Position numbers and translations under genes: made by a program
NCBI RefSeq assembly: GCF_026262505.1
Contig: NC_067208.1
Coordinates: 19,167,962-19,231,961 of the forward strand
Length of the DNA: 64,000 nucleotides
Direction of reading: 5' to 3'
Source of the DNA: Trichomonas vaginalis G3
Lineage: Eukaryota; Parabasalia; Trichomonadida; Trichomonadidae
Shown here: positions 1-9,548 of the stretch, in pieces
How positions within the stretch are numbered: the first letter of the stretch is position 1
Layout of the letters: the number at the start of each line of letters is the position of its first letter
Notes under the pieces: model-generated
The model's input: only the letters and a program-made list of their open reading frames with translations
What the model was told of the DNA's origin: nothing
Databases searched by the model: none

Positions 1-18
1 CCTTCCACATATACTACT
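1..18. mobile_element. Terminus of a further Maverick element
   Basis: The first 18 bases match the outer end of the Maverick whose right terminus is at 24858-24875 in 17 of 18 positions, including the terminal CATATACTACT. The window therefore appears to open inside the last bases of a third Maverick. The bases after it, ATTATT at 19-24, would be its 6-bp target duplication, but the partner copy lies outside the window. The junction is about 100 bp upstream of the helicase gene start. Confidence 0.65.
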
Positions 19-82
19 ATTATTTTTTTCAGATAATCAATCTAATAATTGAATATAGTGTATTGAGAACTTGTTGGTCACT

Positions 83-97
83 TCATTTTTCTTCATT
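83..97 (+). promoter_or_regulatory. Inr-like sites upstream of helicase gene
   Basis: Two TCATT sequences (83-87 and 93-97) fit the trichomonad initiator consensus TCA-Y-(T/A), 26-40 bases upstream of the ATG at 123. The same core precedes the other host genes in this window. Confidence 0.5.
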
Positions 98-122
98 ATA
101 TTTAGAATAAGTTACAATCTAA

Positions 123-3100
123 ATGAGTGAAGAAAATATAATACCAAGAGTGCATTTATCAGAGATTGAATTATCAAACTCATTTATAAAAGATACTCTT
201 GAAGAGAAAAATCCTGAATGGTTAGAATCAAATGAATATGGCGATCCAATAATGAAATCAGTTGAAGGTCTAATTGAAAGCGAAGAAATAACCATCGCAA
301 GAAATGGGATAATTGCAGCAGTAACAAATGATTTCATTACGATTTCAGTTAGTCCTAAAAATACATTTCAATTAAAAAATTCAGTGAATGTTGCAATAAG
401 AATTCTAGAATCAATAGGAGATCATGATGCAATTGATTGCATACTTTCAAAGGTATCAAAAGATTTGATATCTCATAATAAAGTCATGGTTTCACCTGCT
501 CATATTGTACATGCTTTCTGTACAATTAAAGGTAAAGTATCAATTGTAAGTGGCTTTGTAGAAAAAGCAAACTCATACATTGCAATTAACAAAGAATCAA
601 ATTTATTTTATGCATTAATTCATTCTTTTGTTTTCGGAAATGAATACATAATATCAGATGGAGATGTACACAAATATCAAACATATGAAGAAACAACAAT
701 GATCAACTCATTACTCATTAGATACTCAATTTTCTATGATAGTGATGTTAAAGATAACAGACCAATGCGAATAGCATCATCGATGTATCAGGAAATTCCA
801 ATCATTAATGATTTAATAAATATGGGAGTTATTTCAAGCTTAGGAATCCCAATTGCCGATATTGTATCTACTTTCAATAGTCTTGAAGTTGCAACAAAGA
901 ATGACAAGGCGATTGCATTATATTTTGATAATATGGATAATATAGTTGCATATAGAAATCTCGATAACATTTCAAGAATAATATCCAATATAGATGGAAC
1001 AAACGCAGTCAAATTTTCTAAAATAGGCTTATTTATCTTGCATGGAGCCCAGAAAAAGATTGATCAGGCAGAAAATGCAATTATGAAAAGTTTATCATCA
1101 GGTGTTCAAAAAGAAATTACAACATACTCCGTTGATCTGCTTTCAAAAGTTTGTGAATATCTAACGGAAACATTTAAAGCAAGATTATCATCAATTCCAA
1201 TAAATTTTAATGATCCGATTGAAACCATGAAATTTATCACCAATATACTCTATAAAAAACCTCCGAATGATACACAATTATCATTTGCGAATTCAGCAAT
1301 ATTTGGTTCTAAATTTGATACTGATAATCAATCAAGAATATATTTCCTTACAACACCACCTGGTTCTGGAAAAACAGCATGTGAAATTCTTCCTGCAGTT
1401 CATGAAAGATTCAGAAATTTGGATTCTAAAATTGGTGAAGAAAGAGGGATTACAATTATTTCTACTTCATTAGTTCAGGTTTCGGCTCAAATCGCAACAA
1501 ATGCTAGTAAGATCATGTATGGCAAGGAAAAATGGATACGTATAAAACGCCTTGACGGTGGTATTAAAGAAGAGTCCAAAAATGATTATCATCAAAATCT
1601 CCTATTTAGGAAAAATGCATTCAAAGAAAGTATCGTTGACAGTAAATGGCTATACGATAATATAATAGGAAATCATGATATCCAACAAATTATAAAAGAG
1701 ATTATGGAAAAATTCCATATAGGAGATAATTCTCAGATTGAAAATGAAATTAAATCATTTTTTGAAGACGAGAAACTCTTCAAGAAAAATGTAATCAGCA
1801 ATATATTTGATGGATTTAACTCACAAGGAAAGAATATTGCAGATTGTATTGTTGGCACATATGAAATGGTTGTTTCTGCGTTATCATATTCTTTAATGAT
1901 AGGGAATTCACATGAGTTAATTAAGAAAATCAAATATATTGTGATCGATGAATGGGATACCATTTTTAGAGTTACAACGATGAATGATGAAAAGAAAACT
2001 CTAATACAAACAATGAATCAGAGATTTTCAACATCTTATGCATTAATTGCGCTTGCAATTTTAATCATGAGAGTGAATCCATCCACAAAATTAATACTTG
2101 CATCTGGAACTGGATCAGACATGCTTTCACAATGTGAAAAAAATTATGAGGCAGATGTCCAATCAAATATGCTTGAACCTTTATTGCGTCCTATTTTTTC
2201 CTTTGGAGAATATGAATCGATTTTAAAAAAGATCGAAGAATTGTCAAACAATTCCAACAACGAAAACGCAAAATTGACAAAAAACATTTTGATCAATAAA
2301 ATCAAAAAAATTGAAAATATTATGGCTGAGAAGATTTCGAGGGTAATTAAAATTTCTCCAGATAATATTTGGGGAACACGAAAATTATCATCGATTCCAC
2401 GTTCCACTCTTAGGTCAGTCACCCAAATTCATTCTACATCAAACTTTTTATTTTGTGAAAGGTGTACTAATGATGGTATTATTAGAGCATCATATGCAAT
2501 GAAATCATCAAATACAAATGATCATGTTCTGAATACAATTATGCATTTGTGTTCAATGCTTTTGATTGATATGAATATTGCCAAAACAATTAAGAATCTC
2601 AAGCAAAATCCATCAATGAATTCATGGACATTCCTTATTTCAACCATTATATGTATTCTCACTAGACGAGCTCCTGCTATCAGCAACAAAATTACATTAA
2701 TCTTTGTTCAGAAAAAAGAACTTCATATTGGAATGTTAATTTTAATTGGGATTATAATTCTCATTCTTGGAAAATACAATAAATTTGATTATGATGCGTA
2801 CTCAATTAGAGCACCTCCAAATGATGATTTTTTGGATACAATTGCAGCAATTTCTTCAAAACCAATAAAAACTATTTCAAAATACGCATCAATTGCTTCC
2901 CAAAACAAAATTTATTCAATCAATCATATTATTGATAAATGCAGTATTACAAAAGAAGATTATGTAAAGATTAAGTTAATAACGAGTATTGATGAAGTTG
3001 ATTTTGTTGCTTATGCGATTACCATTGATCTATTAAAAGCTTTCTTCGAAATCGATCATATTTGGAATGTTTGCGAATTGTCTATCAAAAATGGAATCAT

Positions 3101-3812
3101 TTCTGTTACACGTGAAACGACAAGCCAGAGCAATATGAATAATTATATTGCTAACAGAGATGTAAAACGTTTTCCACTGATTGCTATTTGCACTTCAAAA
3201 CTTGGTGAAGGTGTCGATTTATCTAATGTAGGACCTGCTTTTGTGTTGGCACAAAACCAGTCTTACAATGCACCATCAAGCAGAGATTGTGAACAATGGA
3301 TTGGAAGAGGATTCAGAAATTCTTATCTTTCTCTTGGTTGTCCAATTAATCAACCTTACTATGATGACCATAGGAATTTTTGTGCAGATAATCAAAATAA
3401 ATTTATAATTTCCCACACTGCAGTTTATAATGGCTTCCTTTCAACTCAAATTGCAAGGAGAATAGTATCAATTGATGCCTTTTCTCAAATTATTAAAAAG
3501 GATAATAATCAATTCAATTTAGTTGATTTTCTTCCAAAAGCATTTTCTAATATGACAATTTCCTATTATTCTCCAATTATATTAGAAAATCTTCAAAATA
3601 TTGATGGATCTCCTTTGCTGGAATCGATAAAATCTGCAATTGAAATGCTTACAATTCCAGCAAAGATGGTAATTAGGAAAACAAACATGTTTAGCTTGAA
3701 CTTGAGAGATATTACTCAGAATGTACCAGATTTAATTGCGACGGATACATTAAATATTTCATGTAATGTCTGGCCAATTATTATATCATCAATGTTTATG
3801 GCACTTGTATGA
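123..3812 (+). CDS. Large SF2-helicase-like protein (1229 aa)
   Basis: This looks like a superfamily 2 nucleic-acid-dependent ATPase. The visible motifs are a Walker A (PPGSGKT, G414-T418), a DEAD-type Walker B written DEWD (residues 609-612), a motif V-like GEGVDL near residue 1027, and a motif VI-like QWIGRGFR (1058-1065) with both arginines. The ~400 residues before Walker A match no family I recognise. The arrangement recalls SecA/DEAD-type helicases, but the substrate is unknown. It is intact here, and its C-terminal part recurs in the right arm at 62695-64000. The stop at 3810-3812 is a TGA, and the frame stays open beyond it into the next gene with no ATG for 23 codons. The original product may therefore have been longer. 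A host function is inferred only from the host-type initiator and the location outside both elements. Confidence 0.8.
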   Translation: MSEENIIPRVHLSEIELSNSFIKDTLEEKNPEWLESNEYGDPIMKSVEGLIESEEITIARNGIIAAVTNDFITISVSPKNTFQLKNSVNVAIRILESIGDHDAIDCILSKVSKDLISHNKVMVSPAHIVHAFCTIKGKVSIVSGFVEKANSYIAINKESNLFYALIHSFVFGNEYIISDGDVHKYQTYEETTMINSLLIRYSIFYDSDVKDNRPMRIASSMYQEIPIINDLINMGVISSLGIPIADIVSTFNSLEVATKNDKAIALYFDNMDNIVAYRNLDNISRIISNIDGTNAVKFSKIGLFILHGAQKKIDQAENAIMKSLSSGVQKEITTYSVDLLSKVCEYLTETFKARLSSIPINFNDPIETMKFITNILYKKPPNDTQLSFANSAIFGSKFDTDNQSRIYFLTTPPGSGKTACEILPAVHERFRNLDSKIGEERGITIISTSLVQVSAQIATNASKIMYGKEKWIRIKRLDGGIKEESKNDYHQNLLFRKNAFKESIVDSKWLYDNIIGNHDIQQIIKEIMEKFHIGDNSQIENEIKSFFEDEKLFKKNVISNIFDGFNSQGKNIADCIVGTYEMVVSALSYSLMIGNSHELIKKIKYIVIDEWDTIFRVTTMNDEKKTLIQTMNQRFSTSYALIALAILIMRVNPSTKLILASGTGSDMLSQCEKNYEADVQSNMLEPLLRPIFSFGEYESILKKIEELSNNSNNENAKLTKNILINKIKKIENIMAEKISRVIKISPDNIWGTRKLSSIPRSTLRSVTQIHSTSNFLFCERCTNDGIIRASYAMKSSNTNDHVLNTIMHLCSMLLIDMNIAKTIKNLKQNPSMNSWTFLISTIICILTRRAPAISNKITLIFVQKKELHIGMLILIGIIILILGKYNKFDYDAYSIRAPPNDDFLDTIAAISSKPIKTISKYASIASQNKIYSINHIIDKCSITKEDYVKIKLITSIDEVDFVAYAITIDLLKAFFEIDHIWNVCELSIKNGIISVTRETTSQSNMNNYIANRDVKRFPLIAICTSKLGEGVDLSNVGPAFVLAQNQSYNAPSSRDCEQWIGRGFRNSYLSLGCPINQPYYDDHRNFCADNQNKFIISHTAVYNGFLSTQIARRIVSIDAFSQIIKKDNNQFNLVDFLPKAFSNMTISYYSPIILENLQNIDGSPLLESIKSAIEMLTIPAKMVIRKTNMFSLNLRDITQNVPDLIATDTLNISCNVWPIIISSMFMALV

Positions 3813-3881
3813 AGCTGCCAATTCGAAGAAATTAAACAATTTCCTTTGATTCAGCTTACAAAATCAATTGCAGAGAGTACG

Positions 3882-4907
3882 ATGATGATTGCACCTATTT
3901 CAATCATAAATGATATCAATATGAATGATCTTTGGAAATCAATTTTGGATTGCATCAAAACTCTTGATATTGAATCTGCAACAAAGCAATTATCGCAATT
4001 ATCATTAAGCTTTCCAGATATATTAAATTATAGATCTGTATCCGATTTTTGTTATAAAATTGGATTCGAAATAGCCGAATTTAAAGGAGTCGCAACATTG
4101 TATTTTATATTAATAGTTGGGTCTTTAACTTCAAATATTAATATGGATGCATTCGGACCAACTCCAGAAGGATTCACATATCAAGAAGAATTGCCATTTA
4201 TCATTGATAGCAGAATATCAATGAAGTATGCAAAAAATGTCATGAATATTTTTGACTTAATAGTAACAATGGGATTTGGAGTTAATTTGAAAAATATAGG
4301 AATAACAAATCGCCAAAATTCAAGATATTACAAAGCATATGAAGCAAGCAGTATTCGTATTTCTCCATGTAATTGCATGCCATCTATGTTTTACATGTGC
4401 AAAGAGTTCAATCCATTCATGATGAAAATCGGACCAAATAATCAGGTGATTATGAATTACGAAAAAGAAGAAGATGTTTTCAGATGCTTTGAATCATGCT
4501 GCAATGCAATATTATCTTTAAGCAAGGAAGATGTTACAATGTTCCAACATTATGACAATAATGTGGAAGGAGCGGTATACAAAACTCGATTTAATAATAT
4601 CTTTGAGCTTTTAATCAAGAGAACTAAATCAATGCATGATCCAAGGTTAGAGTTATTTAGTATTGGGATGAGTAAGTTATGTGAAATCTTTCAATCAATT
4701 AAGGCTCATGCCGATAATTTGTCTGACAACATGTCTCCGTTTTTATCACTTATTAACGGTTTTTGTTCGAATTTGTTACCTCAGTTTTCCAGAGATAATA
4801 ATGATGATGATTCAATTGCAGAAAATTTCTCCAAATTCATTGAAAAAACTCTTGATAATATTGGCGTTATTGATTATGATGCTTCTATTATAATTTCAAA
4901 AATTTGA
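3882..4907 (+). CDS. Unrecognised host-family protein (~341 aa)
   Basis: I do not recognise a family. The open frame is the same frame as the helicase gene and begins directly after that gene's TGA at 3810. The first ATG pair is at 3882, which I use as the start. It may instead be the severed C-terminal part of a ~1600-aa ancestor. The protein is helix-rich with several cysteines (a CNC near the middle, an ESCC later) and has no signal peptide. The right-arm copy (61600-62628) differs by one residue in the shared frame, so the two are very recent duplicates. It ends in TGA at 4905-4907. Confidence 0.65.
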   Translation: MMIAPISIINDINMNDLWKSILDCIKTLDIESATKQLSQLSLSFPDILNYRSVSDFCYKIGFEIAEFKGVATLYFILIVGSLTSNINMDAFGPTPEGFTYQEELPFIIDSRISMKYAKNVMNIFDLIVTMGFGVNLKNIGITNRQNSRYYKAYEASSIRISPCNCMPSMFYMCKEFNPFMMKIGPNNQVIMNYEKEEDVFRCFESCCNAILSLSKEDVTMFQHYDNNVEGAVYKTRFNNIFELLIKRTKSMHDPRLELFSIGMSKLCEIFQSIKAHADNLSDNMSPFLSLINGFCSNLLPQFSRDNNDDDSIAENFSKFIEKTLDNIGVIDYDASIIISKI

Positions 4908-5242
4908 ATAATAACGTTATTTTAATAAAATGATTTATTATTTTTTTTAAACAGCAATATTATTTTTATTTATTTCTAAAAAAAGTGGTATGGTTACTAA
5001 CAATATACTCGCTAAATGGTAAAATTAACATTAGTCTTTTCATGTTGATTCTATAAAGTTTTTTTTTAATATTTAGATGTTTACATTAAGAGTACACATA
5101 TACCGATATGAAATTAGTTCAAATTTCTGACATTGGGCGTGAATCAACATTAAAAATTACCTTAGACTGCAGAATTTAAGGCTGTGTCATACGGCTGTAA
5201 ATGAACTCATAATATAGTCATAAATATTCTTTTTATTTATTT
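4908..5242. other. Intergenic host sequence
   Basis: These 335 AT-rich bases lie between convergent genes. I see no open frame, repeat array or RNA gene. The same sequence recurs in inverted orientation at about 61266-61599 in the right arm, so it belongs to the duplicated unit. Confidence 0.6.
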
Positions 5243-5509
5243 CTAAAAAATTATATGTCTAAGCTGATCTGCAGCATATTTAATCGAATCATGTTGATTA
5301 GAGATCGTTATTACAACTCTGGAGTGGTTATTTATTAATGTTTCCAAAGTAGTAGTAAAGTCGCAAGGAAACAATTCTTTTTCAATCAATACAATTAGTT
5401 TTGGGCAAAGTAATCTATAAAATAAGAATTGTGGTGAATGTAAATTTTTCATAATAATGTGAAACAGATTCAAAGCATGACAATTTTTAGGAAAATCCTG
5501 AGATAGCAT
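5243..5509 (-). pseudogene. In-frame tail beyond the TGA of the 235-aa gene
   Basis: This 88-codon frame from its first ATG is in the same reading frame as the upstream 235-aa gene. Only that gene's TGA (5588-5590) separates them, and the frame stays open for about 26 further codons before the first ATG. It therefore reads like the C-terminal third of a longer ancestral protein cut off by one stop codon. Both arms carry the same TGA, so the change predates the duplication. Translation of this part alone, or by readthrough, cannot be judged from sequence. Confidence 0.5.
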
Positions 5510-5587
5510 CTGAAGTAGATAAGAAAAATAGTTATTATTGTTAAAATAATTGCTTAACTCCGTGTTAATGATGTTATAATTAGCATT

Positions 5588-6295
5588 TCAAGAAATATTG
5601 GCATCAAATTTTGATATGATCCATCTAAAAAATTCATCTATCAAATCGACATAATCATCTTCAAGATTAGTAACTATTTGGTTTTTTATTATATTGATTT
5701 GAAAATGTTTATACTTGTTGATAATGCATGAATATTTCAAAACTTTTGTTTCATCAGCATTTATTGAATCTGCATACCACAACCAATAATATAATGGGAT
5801 TGTTGCTTCATTAAATAAAATAATGGAGTCTTTATTTAGTTGAATAAATCCATATTGATAAGGGTGAAAATTGATTGATTTTGAATTTGTAAAATAGAAT
5901 GCAAATAATGATTCATTTTTGAAAAACTGTCTACTTAAGAATTCTATATGCTTTTCAAGAATTAAGTCATTTGATTCCATTAGCATATCCCCATTTTTGG
6001 AAAGAGTCTCTAAAATTTTCAAACAGTAATTTGTGTCAAAAGTTACTTCGTGATGATGATCATTAATGTAGTTAAAGATGTTGACAAAAATCATTTCTAA
6101 TATCTTCATATTGCGATCATTGACGTTAATGCCAATGAGAGATTCATCAATTGTAAATGGAACTGAAACAAATTTGGAATATTTGGAAATTACAAAATAC
6201 AAATCGATGTCATCTCCACTCATTTTCCTGCATAATAATTTAATTATGTTTCCTGCAATTAAAGAAAATCTATGGTCATTGAATGTCAGAGACAT
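5588..6295 (-). CDS. Unrecognised host-family protein (235 aa)
   Basis: The start at 6295 lies just downstream of TCATTA and TCATTT initiator-like sites (complement of 6303-6313), which supports this choice. The protein is soluble, rich in Asn, Ile and Asp, and has no motif I can name. It is divergent from the 440-aa gene, with only 143 bases between the two starts, so the pair probably shares a promoter region. The right-arm copy (60214-60920) has lost one base and is frameshifted, leaving this as the intact copy. It ends in TGA, but the frame continues open downstream. Confidence 0.65.
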   Translation of the reverse strand: MSLTFNDHRFSLIAGNIIKLLCRKMSGDDIDLYFVISKYSKFVSVPFTIDESLIGINVNDRNMKILEMIFVNIFNYINDHHHEVTFDTNYCLKILETLSKNGDMLMESNDLILEKHIEFLSRQFFKNESLFAFYFTNSKSINFHPYQYGFIQLNKDSIILFNEATIPLYYWLWYADSINADETKVLKYSCIINKYKHFQINIIKNQIVTNLEDDYVDLIDEFFRWIISKFDANIS

Positions 6296-6438
6296 TTAAA
6301 AATAATGAAATGAATATCATTCAATATTAGGTGAAGATTTTTTTTAAAAATATTCATTAAGTTTATACTAATATTTATAAATATTATATTAAGTTTTGAA
6401 TAGTTAAGAATATTTGTGTTCACTTCATTTTTCAAAGA
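6296..6438. promoter_or_regulatory. Divergent promoter region
   Basis: A 143-base AT-rich gap separates two divergent host genes. Initiator-like TCATT lies at 6425-6429, ten bases before the ATG at 6439. TCATTA and TCATTT on the other strand (6303-6313) lie just before the ATG at 6295. The region is duplicated at 60071-60213. Confidence 0.6.
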
Positions 6439-7761
6439 ATGAACTATAAATACTGCTCAGATGATTTTGACAAATCATTTATTGATGATAAATCTATTCC
6501 AAATAAATGCAAAAAAAGTATCCCGTTTAATAGCATTATATCAGAAGCATACCAAATTGCAATGAATTGTAACATAGAATACACGAATGTTAACTATGAA
6601 AGAGGGATCAGTTTGTGCTACAAATATATAAGTGAATTCCATGAACCACTTTCCATACTAATTGCAGCTGTTCATCAATATGTGCATATATACAATAAAA
6701 GTGTTAAATCAATGATAGAAATAGATGATAATTATAGTTTAAATGATGAATTAGAAAACATTGATGAATTCGGAACCACAAGAAAAAATGAGCACTTAGG
6801 AATAGGAAGATTTCAATTCATATTTGAAAATGGAAAATTTCATAGCACAGGAAGTTCAGGAATAGTAACAAAAGTTCCCTCTTTTTCTATTTTAAAATCC
6901 AGTTCTGGAATAATGGATATTGATGCATCATTACCGGTGTGCTTTAACTCTATTATTTTGACACATATTAGTCCTGAGATGTGGGATGAAGATTTTTTAG
7001 AAAATGATGAATCAAAATGTAATCAAAGCTTAATAGAATTTATCTCTAATATCGAAGATATCCAATTACACATTCCTTGGACATTGGCTTTAAGTCAATC
7101 AATGAGATCAATGTTCACTCCATTTAACTTTCTTGAACAGATTAACAGTTTTTCAGATAGTACGATATACGGATGCATAATGGCGATTGAAAATGATTAC
7201 TACAAGTTATGGAATGATTTGTCAATTTCAATTTTTAAAGCATTTGCAAATGCAGAGCTATCAACAAATAGTGAGGAAAATTTAAATAATGAGATAATTA
7301 TTCGAAATAATAGTTGTGGAGATGGCAATATTGAATCTAAATATTATATTGATTTTCAAGATAGTGTCGAAGCGATCATGGATTTATTATATGAAAGAAA
7401 TGAATTTTTTGCAATGGATCATCAAATTTCTTCCGCAAATAATGAAGAAATCAAACCTGTATATATCATTGGAATTGATTCATTGAAAACATTTTTCATT
7501 GGAGCATTATACGAAAGAATTGATTGCATGATGACGGATAATGCATCGTTTTTCGAATGCTTTGTTCATTCAATTTATTTGAATGACAGCTCAATTTCAA
7601 TTATTGATGTTGCTAACATGATATTCCATGATATTATCGATACAAGAGAGTGGAAAGATATTGAAAGAATATTAGATTTGGACACTATCGATTTTTTCAA
7701 TGGAGTTTTTTGCATGATAAGGATTTACATTAAGTGTTTATCAAACTTCTTAACAATTTAG
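6439..7761 (+). CDS. Unrecognised host-family protein (440 aa)
   Basis: This is the intact copy of the gene that is split by the 25-kb element in the right arm. It starts ten bases after a TCATT initiator. No family is recognised. The protein is acidic, with no transmembrane segment and no obvious catalytic motif. It differs from the right-arm copy at a few residues only. Bases 7644-7648 (AAGAG, the complement of CTCTT) are the unoccupied equivalent of the target site duplicated around element 2, so this gene shows what the disrupted copy looked like before insertion. The stop is TAG. Confidence 0.75.
   Translation: MNYKYCSDDFDKSFIDDKSIPNKCKKSIPFNSIISEAYQIAMNCNIEYTNVNYERGISLCYKYISEFHEPLSILIAAVHQYVHIYNKSVKSMIEIDDNYSLNDELENIDEFGTTRKNEHLGIGRFQFIFENGKFHSTGSSGIVTKVPSFSILKSSSGIMDIDASLPVCFNSIILTHISPEMWDEDFLENDESKCNQSLIEFISNIEDIQLHIPWTLALSQSMRSMFTPFNFLEQINSFSDSTIYGCIMAIENDYYKLWNDLSISIFKAFANAELSTNSEENLNNEIIIRNNSCGDGNIESKYYIDFQDSVEAIMDLLYERNEFFAMDHQISSANNEEIKPVYIIGIDSLKTFFIGALYERIDCMMTDNASFFECFVHSIYLNDSSISIIDVANMIFHDIIDTREWKDIERILDLDTIDFFNGVFCMIRIYIKCLSNFLTI
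7644..7648. other. Empty target site for element 2
   Basis: AAGAG here is the single-copy form of the CTCTT duplicated at 33877-33881 and 58861-58865 in the opposite arm. Flanking bases on both sides match the two flanks of element 2. Confidence 0.9.
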
Positions 7762-8113
7762 AAATGATGTGAATGTGATATACTTAAAACAAGAAAATAT
7801 TTTAATTTTAAATTTATTATTAATATTATTAAAGATGAACTTATACTCACTTGATACCCTCTCATTTTTTTGATACTCTCTTACTTGTGAAGCATATCTA
7901 ATAAAATGATCATATTTTTTTATTATTATTTTCATTTTTGATTTATTAATCATATGATCATATTATGCCAAATCATAGTATTTATCAGATTTGCAAAAAA
8001 TATAAGACATTGTCTCTCACACCAAAAAAAAAATACAGAATAGCAAGTATAAGTCAGTAAACGATCTTTACTCGTTTTTTCATCTCTGATTTAAAGTGAA
8101 TACGAATGAAGTA
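7762..8113. other. Intergenic host sequence
   Basis: These AT-rich bases lie between the 440-aa gene and the Maverick. They are duplicated at about 33412-33763. A short reverse frame (67 aa, 7750-7953) exists in both copies but has no initiator-like site and an unremarkable lysine-rich product, so I do not call it a gene. Confidence 0.5.
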
Positions 8114-8119
8114 AATATA
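8114..8119. other. Target site duplication, left of Maverick
   Basis: AATATA directly precedes the Maverick terminus and matches AATATA at 24876-24881. Maverick insertions typically make a 5-6 bp duplication. Confidence 0.93.
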
Positions 8120-8396
8120 AGTAGTATATGTGAAAGGGTTTAGTGACTTTTTTTGTTACATCTATATATAGACGATGCATTAAAATATAATTTATAAACA
8201 CATTAAAAAAATTAACATTAATTTTAAAATAATTTATTTTTTCATCTTTTATAAAAGAAGCTATATATATAGATGATGTCAGATATTCCGCGATTAATTA
8301 AACATTGTTTAAATCCTGAATGGGTTAAACTTCAATTTAAAAATTCATGTCTTACATTTTTTGAATAATTTATTTTTTTATTTAATGATAAATGAG
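8120..8396. repeat. Left terminal inverted repeat (internally deleted)
   Basis: The outer 225 bases (8120-8344) match 24651-24875 in inverted orientation. Bases 8345-8396 then match 24062-24115, skipping 537 bases that the right repeat still has. The junction lies at a short AT-rich repeat (TTTAAAAAT) present at both ends of the missing segment. The inner boundary falls at the shared ATGAG start of the first gene. Confidence 0.88.
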
Positions 8397-8970
8397 TGTC
8401 ACAACTAACAACGTTAAAAAATTAGGATTCACAAACGAGGAAATAAAGGATATATTAGAGGAGGCAGGTTATGAAGTTAGTAAATATTATTTAAGAAATT
8501 GTCAAAAATTTGCCGAGTTATTAAATGATTTAGATTATGATGGAAAAATGAATAAAGATGATGTTATAAATTTCTTATATCCTACATCTGAAGAAGAAAA
8601 ACCTAAAGAACCTGATGTTTTCCCTGAATATTATGAAGAACGGATTAAAGATGATGAATATGATGAAATTGAAAGACTGGAAAAAATAAGAGATGAAATA
8701 GATGAAAAAATTAAGGAATTAAGAGAAGTTGAAAAATATAATGAAAATGAAGTAGAGGGTTTAATGAATATCCCAGCTTCAGAATCAGAAGTACAGAAAT
8801 CTCATGAAGAAAGATATAAAAATTATGTCTCAGAATCAACACAAAATTTATTAGATGGTGAAATAAACGAAACACTTTCAGAAGAAGGTACTAAATTTAT
8901 TCGTAAACATAAGTTACAATTTATTGATAATGAAGAATACCCCTGTATATTACTTTCACCTCCTCTTTGA
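8392..8970 (+). CDS. Acidic Maverick protein, 5' part (192 aa)
   Basis: This is the first gene of the rightward cluster. Its ATG lies at the inner edge of the left terminal repeat and is preceded by the T-rich stretch seen before other genes of this element. The product is very acidic, with a helical Glu/Lys-rich middle (about residues 60-115) that may form a coiled coil. The N-terminus contains a LNDLDYDGKMNKDDV stretch that resembles an EF-hand-like acidic loop, which is only a resemblance. The frame overlaps the next one by 47 bases near a CCCC run at 8941-8944, and the two probably form one frameshifted gene. No function is assigned. Confidence 0.5.
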   Translation: MSVTTNNVKKLGFTNEEIKDILEEAGYEVSKYYLRNCQKFAELLNDLDYDGKMNKDDVINFLYPTSEEEKPKEPDVFPEYYEERIKDDEYDEIERLEKIRDEIDEKIKELREVEKYNENEVEGLMNIPASESEVQKSHEERYKNYVSESTQNLLDGEINETLSEEGTKFIRKHKLQFIDNEEYPCILLSPPL

Positions 8971-9499
8971 TTCTGAGAAATTCAAAAAAGCTCTTAAAAA
9001 CGTGACATATGCAACAAATACGATTAAGAAAGAAGATCATGATATTTACACAAATTATTATTTAAATAAATGCACAGGTGTTGATAAAGTTTTTGATTTG
9101 TTAGATAAAATATCAAAAGAAACAATTGGAACCTATAAAATTTTGTGTGATTGTGGTTTCATTATTGAAGATACCAATAATGTTTCATATGAAAGAACAG
9201 CACCGAAGGAAGACGAAGTGGAAAGGTCTATACCATTCGTTATTAAGAATATAAAAGATATGAAAACTTATAAGCATTATATTTATTCATTTATTTCAGA
9301 AAAAATGGAAGCAACCCATAAAACATCATCTCATCATTTTATAGCTATTCATACATTCCTTTTCAAAGTTGTGAAATTAAATAAGACAGGAATTAGATTT
9401 AATGTATCAGGGTACGCATTCTTGAGTAAATTAAAATGTATTCGTCACGTCGCAGATGATAAAAATTTATGTGTTCTTAATTCATTTTATGGACTTTAA
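8924..9499 (+). CDS. Maverick protein, 3' part of the frameshifted gene (191 aa)
   Basis: No upstream motif precedes the nominal ATG at 8924, and the convincing protein-like sequence begins near 8965. I therefore read it as the continuation of the preceding 192-aa frame after a frameshift. It has paired cysteines (a CDCG near residue 86) and ends CVLNSFYGL. Its place directly upstream of the polymerase suggests a replication-associated or polymerase N-terminal role, but I do not recognise a family. Confidence 0.5.
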   Translation: MIMKNTPVYYFHLLFDSEKFKKALKNVTYATNTIKKEDHDIYTNYYLNKCTGVDKVFDLLDKISKETIGTYKILCDCGFIIEDTNNVSYERTAPKEDEVERSIPFVIKNIKDMKTYKHYIYSFISEKMEATHKTSSHHFIAIHTFLFKVVKLNKTGIRFNVSGYAFLSKLKCIRHVADDKNLCVLNSFYGL

Positions 9500-9548
9500 A
9501 AAAATAAACTTTATTTTTATTTATTTTTTAATTTTTATTCTTACATAA

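Noticed and set aside
3810-3812. UGA reassigned to an amino acid in this genome
   Set aside because: Other genes in the window end in TGA with stops close behind, and trichomonads use the standard code. Ancestral nonsense change explains the pattern more simply.
4980-5010. Possible intron signal (GTATGG...ACTAACAATA)
   Set aside because: The sequence lacks the strict trichomonad 3' splice element and lies outside any coding frame.
7750-7953. 67-codon reverse frame present in both arms
   Set aside because: It has no initiator-like site and sits in AT-rich spacer. Presence in both arms follows from the duplication.
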